A stretch of DNA of 21,502 bases from the NCBI GenBank assembly GCA_021826765.1, contig JAKAYK010000008.1, positions 1 to 21,502 on the forward strand, in the 5' to 3' direction. How positions within the stretch are numbered: position 1 is the first letter of the stretch; each line of letters starts with the position of its first letter. A program made the translations under genes and the position numbers. The notes below the pieces were generated by a model that was not told where the DNA came from, searched no databases, and was given only the letters and a program-made list of their open reading frames with translations. Below, one piece after another: positions 14,917 to 21,502 of the stretch. The DNA is from Thermoplasmata archaeon (GTDB lineage Archaea > Thermoplasmatota > Thermoplasmata > Thermoplasmatales > Thermoplasmataceae).

Positions 14917-15897
14917 ATGAAATCTGAGAAAATGATGATTAGTCAAAATGGACTTGCATATGCATCATTTATGGTTGTCAAAGAGTACGAAAAAATAAAC
15001 AACGAGTCACCAAGTGGTCTTTATTTTAATAAGGCAATCTCTTTCTTAAATACAATCCTAAAAAATAAAGGAATTGATTTGGCAGTACCGCATTGCTGGT
15101 ACCGTTGGGGCGACGAAGTAGTTCGTTATTATATGCCAAGAGATTTGAAATGGACGCACGAAGAGAATGTACACACTATAGTTGACTGGGAAGGAGGAAT
15201 TCCGGACTACCCCGAAGGAAATGTCAAGGAACTTATTGATTATAACGTTAGGGAGATGACTAAAAAATATGCTATAAAAGGTCAGATTCAAGACTTTGTT
15301 GACACTATATATGAAGAAGCACCGTTTGAATTTCAGAGAAAATATAAGCAGGTAAGGGACTTTTTTTACACAACCTCAAATTCTGGCATCATGGATGAGA
15401 AAGAAAAACGTAAACTTTTGATAAGGGCCTTGGAAGAGGCACTGAAGAGTTTTCCTTCAGATGATATCTTTGATGATGTCAGAGAAATTATACCTAAATT
15501 CAAGAGATTGATGGATTATGGTTTGAATTCTTCGAGTATAGATTTGAAGATTCTTAACGAAGTATCTGAAGAATTTTGGTTTTTATTTTGCTACTATCTC
15601 AGAATACACCCAAAATCATATGAAAATGTCAAAAGGGATACCATCAGGTATTGGACGGAAATACTTCCAGACAAAAAAAGTGAATTCATGGAAAATTTTA
15701 GGGACCATGTGTTAGGGTTTTCCCGCATTATACACAAGATATCGACAGATGATGAAATAGGTTCATGTGCAAGTCAAGCACTTCGAGATGATGAAGAATT
15801 CAATCAATTGTTTTCAGAATTTCAGAGTTCAGTCGATGAATTAGATGAATTTCTTGCTGAGAATAAGAAGAAATATCGATTTGGAGGACTAAATTAA
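14917..15897 (+). CDS. Unrecognised 326-residue protein, first gene of a pair with a PIN-domain protein
   Basis: I do not recognise a family with certainty. The protein is soluble, charged and probably mostly helical. Residues ~36-68 (LYFNKAISFLNTILKNKGIDL, then PHCWYRWGDEVV) faintly recall the YF/L-x-K-x2-Y-L-L-...-W-x-Y-G-P-V-V pattern at the start of Panacea/DUF4065 antitoxins; residues 125-150 contain IYEEAPFEFQRKYKQ. The C-terminal half has aromatic helices (EEFWFLFCYYLRIHP, 218-232) and an acidic tail. The gene precedes a PIN-domain gene by 30 bases, the usual antitoxin-then-toxin order, though it is much longer than normal VapB antitoxins. Composition is more A/T-rich than the neighbours (one 60-base line has 32% G+C, against 48% in a line of sufC), suggesting transfer. 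Antitoxin or defence-associated partner is an inference. Confidence 0.6.
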   Translation: MKSEKMMISQNGLAYASFMVVKEYEKINNESPSGLYFNKAISFLNTILKNKGIDLAVPHCWYRWGDEVVRYYMPRDLKWTHEENVHTIVDWEGGIPDYPEGNVKELIDYNVREMTKKYAIKGQIQDFVDTIYEEAPFEFQRKYKQVRDFFYTTSNSGIMDEKEKRKLLIRALEEALKSFPSDDIFDDVREIIPKFKRLMDYGLNSSSIDLKILNEVSEEFWFLFCYYLRIHPKSYENVKRDTIRYWTEILPDKKSEFMENFRDHVLGFSRIIHKISTDDEIGSCASQALRDDEEFNQLFSEFQSSVDELDEFLAENKKKYRFGGLN

Positions 15898-15927
15898 TAT
15901 GAGAAACATCCTATCCTTTGGTACTAT

Positions 15928-16332
15928 ATGACACTTGAACCAGTTGTAATAGATAGTTGTGTTTTTTCTCAGAGCACTGACTTTATCTATTGGCTGAAGG
16001 GCTACCACGCAACAAAGATCATATCATCAATCACTTATGCTGAATTGCAGGTTTATTTCATTGGCAAAAAGAAAAAGGACCCAACGTTTTTTGATAGCAT
16101 TCTTAAACGAAGCAGGATTGATGTACAATGGTTTAGAAAAGGTGAAGCATTGAATACTGCTTATTTTGGATCTGCTTCTGCTTCATTCGCAGAAAATTTT
16201 CGAGACTTCATGATAGGCTCTCATGCGTCAATTGCACCTTGGATTGTTGTTACGAACAATATTAGAGATTTTTACTTTCTGGGGGAAAGAGTTATGCTTC
16301 CGAACGAATTCAAAAATAAGCACGATGGTTAA
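15928..16332 (+). CDS. PIN-domain protein, VapC-like putative RNase toxin
   Basis: 134 residues, the length of VapC toxins. PIN-type motifs are visible: D9 in VVIDSCVF, E39 in SSITYAELQV, D93 in NFRDFMIGSHA and VVTNNIRDF (107-115, D114 or N110/N111), giving the acidic cluster that binds Mg2+/Mn2+ for RNA cleavage. Many VapC proteins have 'DxxIAATA' and 'LVTRNxRDF' at the last two places, which this resembles. No ribbon-helix-helix or AbrB antitoxin gene lies beside it; the only partner is the 326-residue gene upstream on the same strand. No ribosome binding site is visible before the ATG, so translation may depend on the upstream gene. The target RNA is unknown. Confidence 0.7.
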   Translation: MTLEPVVIDSCVFSQSTDFIYWLKGYHATKIISSITYAELQVYFIGKKKKDPTFFDSILKRSRIDVQWFRKGEALNTAYFGSASASFAENFRDFMIGSHASIAPWIVVTNNIRDFYFLGERVMLPNEFKNKHDG

Positions 16333-16358
16333 TTAGAAATTGGAATCTTGTTTTGTGA

Positions 16359-16600
16359 CACCTACATCCAACTTTCGTAAAGAGCTTCCAACTTCAAAAG
16401 TTGCTGGAGGAATCCCCATGGGCTTTAACTCCCATCGGTCTAAATGACCCTGTCCTTGATTCTATGCCATCTGGCTATGCGGATGCAGGCACGCATGAAT
16501 CAATATGCGATCCAATCCATGTCCTGCCAGTTGTTGGAAACACTGGAAGATGGGATGCAAGGCACCCTGCACTACATAATTGCAAAATCATAGCACAATT
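16359..16600 (+). mobile_element. Decayed IS200/IS605-like (TnpB end) remnant
   Basis: After the PIN gene a frame opens without a start codon and runs into the next gene. Its first part (KLLEESPWALTPIGLNDPV, about 16395-16451) resembles the extreme C-terminal read-out of archaeal TnpB genes, overlapping an element end. The DNA has a hairpin ATGGG-N8-CCCAT (16418-16435) with CTTTAA in the loop, comparable to the hairpin at 96-116; both are preceded by GAA(T/C)CCC. No intact transposase is present. I take it as a vestige, at modest confidence; a simple non-coding spacer is the alternative. Confidence 0.35.
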
Positions 16601-16607
16601 AATATAT
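16601..16607 (+). promoter_or_regulatory. TATA element of the membrane protein/ABC operon
   Basis: AATATAT centred 25 bases before the GTG at 16629, supporting GTG as a leaderless start and the exclusion of the upstream open frame. Confidence 0.45.
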
Positions 16608-16628
16608 GGAATACAAATTTGCTCCTGC

Positions 16629-17135
16629 GTGAGATTAAAGCTTTTCAGGAACGGTTTGATAATTCTTGTGCTAGGCATATTACTTGTAGTTGCAGGCATA
16701 GGCATATCCAGTGATTACGTGAAAACAGGAACAAATATCAACACGATAAAAAGTGGTTTTTACACATCAAACATGCTGAATATATCTGGAAATGGCTTCA
16801 TATCAGTGGAAGGCGGAAATTTCTCATTCTATCTCATTAAGGCAGCTGACCTTGGCTCAGTCAACAGTTCCAACATACTCTCTTATGCATTGAATCCACA
16901 GAACGCATCACATCCCACAGTTGGGCAGCTATTCGTGGTTCCACAGGGATCATATTATCTTGTTTCTTTTGCAATTCCACTCCAGGGCCTGGTATATTCA
17001 TACGTAAGCCATTATCACACTTTCACTTATCTGGGTTCTATTCTTGTGATAGGCATTCTTCTGATTGTTGTATCAATCGTAGTGCTGATCCTTTCACTGG
17101 TGATGAAGGATAAAAAGACAAGAGTGCCTGAATAA
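16629..17135 (+). CDS. Bitopic membrane protein with glycosylation-rich outer domain
   Basis: 168 residues from the GTG at 16629. One transmembrane helix near the N terminus (GLIILVLGILLVVAGIGI) and one at the C terminus (LGSILVIGILLIVVSIVVLILSLV) flank an outer domain of about 100 residues with several N-x-S/T sequons (NIS, NFS, NSS, NAS), followed by a short basic cytoplasmic tail (KDKKTRVPE). A frame open further upstream encodes a sequence unlike a membrane protein that overlaps a mobile-element remnant; the TATA at 16601-16607 supports the GTG start. An ABC ATPase and permease follow after 22 bases, so it may be an accessory subunit of that transporter. No family recognised. Confidence 0.65.
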   Translation: MRLKLFRNGLIILVLGILLVVAGIGISSDYVKTGTNINTIKSGFYTSNMLNISGNGFISVEGGNFSFYLIKAADLGSVNSSNILSYALNPQNASHPTVGQLFVVPQGSYYLVSFAIPLQGLVYSYVSHYHTFTYLGSILVIGILLIVVSIVVLILSLVMKDKKTRVPE

Positions 17136-17157
17136 AACCCATCTGGAATGGATCTGA

Positions 17158-17997
17158 ATGATAGAGATTAAGAATATTATGAAAAAATACGGAAATGGCC
17201 CGATTGCGGTGAACGATGTCACTGAGACTATGTCCAAGAGGGTTACAACACTTATAGGAAGGAATGGTGCTGGAAAGACAACGCTTCTCAGGATGCTTTC
17301 CACTCAGCTGATGCCAACTTCCGGCACTGCAGTAATAAACGGCCATGACATAATTAAGGAACCTCATAAGGTAAGGAACAGCATAGTGAGTATTCCACAG
17401 GAAGCTTCACCCATAGGTATCCTGACACCATATGAACAGGTAAGGATGTACCTCATAGGAAGAAGATTCTCACTTTCAGATGCGTCCCTTGCAGCAAGGC
17501 AGGCACTGGAAACCGTAGGACTTGAAAGCTCAATGCATTCCCCTTCAGACACGCTCAGTGGCGGAATGAAGAGGAAGATGTTTGTTGCCATCGCACTGGC
17601 TTCCAATGCAGAGATTGTTTTCCTGGACGAGCCCACAACAGGCCTTGACCCGCTGTCAAGACTTGAAGTTTGGTCCGCCATAAAGAAGCTTGATGGAAAT
17701 ATACTCCTCACAACACACTATATGGAGGAGGCTGAGAACCTGTCTGATGAGGTTTTCCTACAGGATGCAGGGAAAATAATAGAAAGCGGAACAGTGAAGA
17801 AATTGCTCAAGAGGTTCTCAGGGAAGATCAGGGTTGAATCCCAGTCACCACTGGATGGGTCCACAATGCTGGGAGGAATGCACATACTCTATGATATTGT
17901 GGAGAACGCAGAGAAACATGTGAAAAACGGGGCAAATGTCAAGAAAATAACCCTTGATGATCTGTTCATAATGAGAGGTGTAGATCTTGAATATTAG
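17158..17997 (+). CDS. ABC transporter ATP-binding protein (DrrA/NatA-like)
   Basis: 279 residues. Walker A GRNGAGKTT (34-42), Q-loop Q81 (SIPQEA), signature LSGGM (133-137), Walker B IVFLDEP (153-159) followed by TTGLDP, and H187 in TTHYMEEAE are all present. TTGLDPLSR and the STQLMPTSGTAVINGHD block (48-64) place it with the DrrA/NatA/CcmA-type exporters of drugs, lipids or ions. The C-terminal ~80 residues form the usual regulatory extension. It overlaps the following permease gene by 11 bases. AATAAAA at 17131-17137, 24 bases upstream of the ATG, could be an internal promoter. Confidence 0.9.
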   Translation: MIEIKNIMKKYGNGPIAVNDVTETMSKRVTTLIGRNGAGKTTLLRMLSTQLMPTSGTAVINGHDIIKEPHKVRNSIVSIPQEASPIGILTPYEQVRMYLIGRRFSLSDASLAARQALETVGLESSMHSPSDTLSGGMKRKMFVAIALASNAEIVFLDEPTTGLDPLSRLEVWSAIKKLDGNILLTTHYMEEAENLSDEVFLQDAGKIIESGTVKKLLKRFSGKIRVESQSPLDGSTMLGGMHILYDIVENAEKHVKNGANVKKITLDDLFIMRGVDLEY

Positions 17998-18730
17998 GTT
18001 CATTTTCACTTTCGCATGGTATTACGGGGTGAAAATATTCAGCAGGGGCCCCTCATACGTGATCGCATCCCTGACAACACCATTGTCGCTGCTTTTTATT
18101 GTATATGTGCTCACACAGGGAAAGCTTGTGGAGTTTGCTGTTGTTGGCGGCATGATATCGCTAATAGGCTCCATAGGCCTGCAGAGTGCAGGGGACGCAA
18201 CCTTCATGAAACTCCAGTTGAGAGTTCAGGAAATGTATGTTGCCAGTGCAGTCACTCCCATAGACTATATGCTTGCCCTGACCATGAGTTTCCTCACATT
18301 CTCCATACCGGGAATAGTCGTGTACACAGTTCTGGGTACCATATTCGGACTGTACAATACAGTGACCGCGCTTTCCATGGTATTTCTCATTGTGATGCTG
18401 ACTCTCTCAACTTCCGCAATTGCATTCATCATATCCGGGCTTGTGAAGCATGTGAGGAATGTATGGGGAATAGTGGGCATTCTTTCCATTATAATGACTG
18501 TGATTCCTCCAACATTCTATCCATACACAGACCTTCAGAATTTTTCTACATCGCTCATTTACATACTTTTCATATCTCCTGTAACTCCTGCAGCCATAAG
18601 TGCGCAGATCATATTCGGTCTTGAACCGTGGAATATGGCCATACTGACATACTCACTGTTGACTCTGGTTGCTGAAACAGTGATTTATTTTGCCATTGCG
18701 AAATATCTCATAAGATGGAGAGAAAACTGA
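17987..18730 (+). CDS. ABC-2-type permease (DrrB-like)
   Basis: 247 residues, about six transmembrane helices. The middle segment (GDATFMKLQLRVQEMYVASAVTPIDYMLALTMSF) and the stretch SAIAFIISGLVKHVRNVWGIVGILSIIMTVIPPTFYP are typical of ABC-2 export permeases. It starts with TTG at 17987 inside the ATPase gene; GAGGTG at 17975-17980, six bases before, supports this start. It forms an exporter with the ATPase, probably with the bitopic protein as third component. Substrate unknown. Transcription ends against the convergent MFS gene at a hairpin. Confidence 0.85.
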   Translation: MNIRFIFTFAWYYGVKIFSRGPSYVIASLTTPLSLLFIVYVLTQGKLVEFAVVGGMISLIGSIGLQSAGDATFMKLQLRVQEMYVASAVTPIDYMLALTMSFLTFSIPGIVVYTVLGTIFGLYNTVTALSMVFLIVMLTLSTSAIAFIISGLVKHVRNVWGIVGILSIIMTVIPPTFYPYTDLQNFSTSLIYILFISPVTPAAISAQIIFGLEPWNMAILTYSLLTLVAETVIYFAIAKYLIRWREN

Positions 18731-18790
18731 TCTCTGTCAAAATATATTATGGCCATCCAGAAAAGCACTGCAATTTATTTTCACTATCAA

Positions 18791-18812
18791 AAATAATTTT
18801 GAAAAATTATTT
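18791..18812. terminator. Bidirectional A/T hairpin between convergent genes
   Basis: Perfect 10-bp stem AAATAATTTT-GA-AAAATTATTT, with T-rich sequence on both strands, lying 60 bases after the permease stop and spanning the stop codon of the MFS gene on the other strand. It probably ends transcripts from both sides. Confidence 0.5.
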
Positions 18813-20573
18813 ATTCACAGGTGCTGTTTCTTCAGGGTATCTTACTGGATCAACCAGTGGTGCATGTTCCTCCATTTCTATGCCAGTTTCTTCTGGACCC
18901 ATGTCCTCATATATGATCCTGTTTCCCCTCAGGGCTGAAAGCATTGCCCCCAGTATGAAGATGAGTGCCCCTGCATAGAACGTCACATGAAGAGAATTCA
19001 TGAATGGCCCTGAAATTGTTGTGGGGAACCATATCTTGCCTTCAAGCGTGGCTAGTATTCCAGAACCTCCTGCTCCTGATGATATTAATGTGGATATGGG
19101 GCCAAGGTTTGAGAGTATGGTTCCAATTGGATCGTACCCCAGGAAGGCTGAAAACAGTGCAGATGTTGGCGGAATATTTGTGAGTACAGGAATCAGGACA
19201 GGGGCCCCTGAAGATGAAAGCGAGGTGGTTAATGCCCCTGGAAGCTGTTTTGTCAGATATACAACAATTATGGTGAAGAATAATCCCATGCTCAGGGTCT
19301 GTCCTGTGTTCTGCATGGTGGATCTCATTCCAGAAGCGACTCCTCTTAGATGAGGAGGAACCGCATTCATGACAGCGGTCACATTTGGCGCTGCAAACAT
19401 GCCCATTCCTGAACCCATCATGAAGAGCATCAGAGCAAATGGAATATATGAGAAATTATATGAGATCGTGGAGAGAAGCACGAATGCCACAGCACTTATG
19501 AGGAGTCCCACAGTGGAGAGTCCCTTGGCTCCGAATCTGTCAGAGAGTGCACCGCTGATTGGGCCCAGGGCAACAAAACCTAGCATCATGGGTATGGTGT
19601 ATATCCCTGCCCAGAATGGGACGCTGCTGTAGGAATACCCATGGAGCGGCAGCCATATTCCCTGAAGAAGTATGATGATCATGAACATGAGCCCCCCCAT
19701 TCCCATGGACTGTAGCAGGCTTGCAAAGCTTCCTGTGGAAAACGCTCTTATTTTGAAAAGTGAGAGGTTGAACATCGGGTATGGAACAACCATCTCGATG
19801 AAAACAAACGACACAAGCATTCCAACACCAACGATCATGGATAGAATCACATATGGATTTCCCCAACCAGTGGCGTTGCCGTTGTAAGGCATCAGTCCAT
19901 AGGTTATTCCCACAAGTATCAGGGTGAGGCCTCCTGCGAAGGATATATTTCCAGGTATGTCCAGTTTCTGGTCCTTATGCCTCACTGAGTGATCCTTCAG
20001 TTTTGAATATGACCACACTGTTCCAAGGACACCTACGGGAACACTTACCAGGAACACAAATCTCCAGTTGTATACAGAAAGTATGCCACCGAGTATCAGT
20101 CCCACAAGGGAGCCTGCAAGGGCAGATATCTGGTTGATCCCCATGGCCTTGCCTCTCTCGTTCGCAGGAAAACTGTCCGTTATTATTGCAGCAGAATTTG
20201 CAAAAAGGAATGAACCTCCAATTGCCTGTATTATCCTGAAAACTATGAGTTCCTGGGCCCCAAGATCACCAGTATTTGGGGTTATGGAAAGAAGAATTGA
20301 GCCTATGGTAAAGATCAGGAATCCCAGGTTGAACAATCTCACCCTTCCATACATATCCGACAATCTTCCCACTGTGACAAGAAGCACTGCAGTGATCATC
20401 ATATATCCCATAAGAATCCAGAGTAGATACTGGAATGAGGAACCGAGGAATGGGTTGAGGCCTATACCCTTGAAAATGGAAGGAAGCGAAATCAGTATTA
20501 TGGTGGAATTTATTGATCCCATCAGGACACCCATCGTTGTATTGGAAAGTGCTACCCACTTGTACTGAACCAT
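18807..20573 (-). CDS. MFS multidrug exporter, DHA2 family (14 helices)
   Basis: 588 residues with about 14 hydrophobic helices, the DHA2 (EmrB/QacA) layout. Helix 1 reads SINSTIILISLPSI, where the family has LDxTIVNVALP; the usual acidic residue is N here. Motif A is GRLSDMYGRVR (69-79), and the helix 4-5 region has VFRIIQAIGGSFLFANSAAIITDSFPANERGKAMG, closely matching the family. It is a proton-coupled exporter of drugs or other amphipathic compounds in the plasma membrane. A long outer loop (~430-520) is rich in S, T, P and G. The cytoplasmic tail ends in an acidic stretch (EDMGPEETGIEMEEHAP). Start ATG 20573 has a TATA (20593-20602) 24-25 bases upstream; leaderless. Confidence 0.9.
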   Translation of the reverse strand: MVQYKWVALSNTTMGVLMGSINSTIILISLPSIFKGIGLNPFLGSSFQYLLWILMGYMMITAVLLVTVGRLSDMYGRVRLFNLGFLIFTIGSILLSITPNTGDLGAQELIVFRIIQAIGGSFLFANSAAIITDSFPANERGKAMGINQISALAGSLVGLILGGILSVYNWRFVFLVSVPVGVLGTVWSYSKLKDHSVRHKDQKLDIPGNISFAGGLTLILVGITYGLMPYNGNATGWGNPYVILSMIVGVGMLVSFVFIEMVVPYPMFNLSLFKIRAFSTGSFASLLQSMGMGGLMFMIIILLQGIWLPLHGYSYSSVPFWAGIYTIPMMLGFVALGPISGALSDRFGAKGLSTVGLLISAVAFVLLSTISYNFSYIPFALMLFMMGSGMGMFAAPNVTAVMNAVPPHLRGVASGMRSTMQNTGQTLSMGLFFTIIVVYLTKQLPGALTTSLSSSGAPVLIPVLTNIPPTSALFSAFLGYDPIGTILSNLGPISTLISSGAGGSGILATLEGKIWFPTTISGPFMNSLHVTFYAGALIFILGAMLSALRGNRIIYEDMGPEETGIEMEEHAPLVDPVRYPEETAPVNK

Positions 20574-20592
20574 GCATACTTCATTGCAGGAT

Positions 20593-20602
20593 CATATAAA
20601 TA
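20593..20602 (-). promoter_or_regulatory. TATA element of the DHA2 exporter gene
   Basis: Minus strand TATTTATATG centred 24-25 bases before the ATG at 20573. The promoter for the divergent gene lies about 45 bases away. Confidence 0.5.
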
Positions 20603-20641
20603 CTTAATTTATAATCCATTAACTAATTAACTATTAATAGG

Positions 20642-20650
20642 TATTATATA
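20642..20650 (+). promoter_or_regulatory. TATA element of the secreted-protein gene
   Basis: TATTATATA centred 24-25 bases before the ATG at 20671 and only 10 bases before the in-frame ATG at 20656, so it favours 20671 as a leaderless start. Confidence 0.45.
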
Positions 20651-20670
20651 GAAAAATGCAATACACCTGC

Positions 20671-21156
20671 ATGCTTGGAAGTCTGGGAAACAAGATTCTA
20701 TCTGTGATCCTGATAGTTATCTTTGTGTCAGTCGTTACTGTGACAATATACGAGAGCAACGTGTCCGTTTCATCATCTCTCAGCGCCTCAAAATTTCCCA
20801 TAAAGGCAGACCTGAATTATACTGCAGAGATCTCAGGTCCCACAGTGATACAGTATAATTTCACACCACTGGAAACCATGAACAACCTGTATGTTTTTGA
20901 TTATTCCAATGTTACAAATGGAACGGTATCTGTAAATGCTACATCCTTTAACTTGACACAGAATCCTGGAAATTACATGAAGATAAATGTTGTGAACGGA
21001 ACGCAGGTCACGCTGGATCTTTATGTGAGTGAAACAGCATTCCGTAATATGCCATACTTCAACAACAGCCTATCAAGCCTGACAATTGTAAAGATAATCC
21101 TTTTCACCACCTCAGGAAGCTATGCATATGCAGGGTTTGCCATAGCAAAGGTCTGA
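20671..21156 (+). CDS. Membrane-anchored, sequon-rich extracellular protein
   Basis: 161 residues from ATG 20671 (166 from 20656). An N-terminal hydrophobic helix (ILSVILIVIFVSVVTVTIY) acts as signal anchor. The rest is a hydrophilic, beta-rich outer domain with many N-x-S/T sequons (NVS, NYT, NFT, NVT, NGT, NAT, NLT, NGT, NNS), so heavy N-glycosylation is likely, as in surface proteins of acidophilic Thermoplasmatales that lack a cell wall. No cysteine is present in the outer domain. No family recognised. It is divergent from the DHA2 exporter, with a shared promoter region of about 97 bases, so joint regulation is possible. Confidence 0.6.
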   Translation: MLGSLGNKILSVILIVIFVSVVTVTIYESNVSVSSSLSASKFPIKADLNYTAEISGPTVIQYNFTPLETMNNLYVFDYSNVTNGTVSVNATSFNLTQNPGNYMKINVVNGTQVTLDLYVSETAFRNMPYFNNSLSSLTIVKIILFTTSGSYAYAGFAIAKV

Positions 21157-21357
21157 TCCGCCACATAGGGTGTTCACACCATGAGGACAGCAGGAATTAT
21201 TTCAGTCAAAAATATAGTATATTCAGCCGGTTTGTAATCAATTCATCCGGGCAGGAGAAAACAGTTCAAATGTGACGTCCTCTCACTACTGAAGGGTGTT
21301 GAATTTCCCGCTCACAAATATTAAATAAATAACATCTATTAGCCATAGGATTATAAT
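21157..21357. other. Intergenic region without a gene
   Basis: Nothing coding was identified. The A/T-rich stretch TTAAATAAATAA (21321-21332) may be the TATA region of the gene starting at 21358, giving a leader of a few bases. Confidence 0.35.
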
Positions 21358-21502
21358 ATGATCGTTGATTCTAATACGGTAATGGGGTTACTTTCAGTAC
21401 TGATATACCCTGCAGCTACCAACACTACGGCCTCAGGTGTAGGGGTGAATTACACTTACCCTCTTGAAGCTATTGCGGCTGCTATTGCCATAGCAGGAGG
21501 TC
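21358..21502 (+). CDS. Small membrane protein, 3' part beyond the window
   Basis: The frame opens with ATG 21358 and stays open to the window end (48 codons). It has a hydrophobic N terminus (TVMGLLSVLIYPAATNT) with sequons, then the start of an alanine-rich helix (LEAIAAAIAIAGG). The alanine/glycine-rich helix could be the first helix of an A-type ATP synthase proteolipid (K/c subunit), preceded by a signal-like segment, but too little is visible to decide; other small membrane proteins fit as well. Confidence 0.45.
   Translation, partial: MIVDSNTVMGLLSVLIYPAATNTTASGVGVNYTYPLEAIAAAIAIAGG

Noticed and set aside
16401..16628. N-terminal extension of the membrane protein from a TTG at 16401
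   Set aside because: The extension lies over a mobile-element-like sequence, and a TATA 25 bases before the GTG at 16629 marks the true start.
18016..18624. 202-residue frame on the plus strand with many His and Cys codons
   Set aside because: It is an out-of-frame shadow of the ABC-2 permease, with low-complexity composition and no family features.
20068..20568. 166-residue frame antisense to the DHA2 exporter
   Set aside because: The opposite strand encodes conserved MFS motifs; this frame is its antisense shadow.
1..21502. CRISPR array, rRNA or tRNA genes
   Set aside because: No regularly spaced repeats, no cloverleaf-like GGTTCGAATCC-type segment and no rRNA-like sequence were noticed on either strand; a covariance search was not possible here.

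Overview
The window looks like a chromosomal stretch from an archaeon of the Thermoplasmatales (Thermoplasma/Ferroplasma/Cuniculiplasma-like). The signs are a short-chain L-threonine dehydrogenase of the Thermoplasma type, an archaeal PRPP synthetase, an archaeal-style KptA with a zinc knuckle, frequent AGG and ATA codons, and A/T-rich TATA elements about 24-27 bases upstream of many start codons (leaderless transcription). Shine-Dalgarno motifs appear mainly on operon-internal genes. Genes are tightly packed. No rRNA, tRNA or CRISPR array was seen.

Layout. 1-126: right end of an IS200/IS605-type element, which cuts into the 5' part of an MFS exporter gene (127-1065, a pseudogene or split gene). 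1254-2189: tdh. 2186-2845 (minus): a winged-helix regulator with a C-terminal cysteine pattern like cyanobacterial/actinobacterial SufR, divergent from a complete sufC-sufB-sufD-sufS-sufU operon (2932-7984). The shared 86-bp promoter region carries an inverted repeat over the suf TATA element. 8201-10174: prs, kptA and a small rhodanese, probably one transcript. 10175-12388 (minus): egtB-egtD, the two central ergothioneine genes, ending back-to-back with the rhodanese gene. 12696-14484: a zinc-ribbon mini-protein followed by an ABC ATPase and permease.

14485-16628 is a visibly more A/T-rich island. It has a long non-coding stretch, a two-gene module (an unrecognised 326-residue protein plus a PIN-domain protein, probably a toxin-antitoxin or defence pair) and a decayed segment resembling an IS605/TnpB end. 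16629-18730: a membrane protein plus a second ABC ATPase/permease pair. 18807-20573 (minus): a 14-helix DHA2-type drug exporter, divergent from a sequon-rich secreted or membrane-anchored protein (20671-21156). 21358 to the end: start of an incomplete small membrane protein.

Themes: a redox/sulfur neighbourhood (SUF iron-sulfur assembly with its likely sensor, a rhodanese, and ergothioneine synthesis), consistent with an aerobic acidophile under oxidative and metal stress, next to export systems and an accessory island. The most unusual points are the archaeal SufR-suf arrangement, ergothioneine genes in an archaeon, and the unknown-protein/PIN pair.
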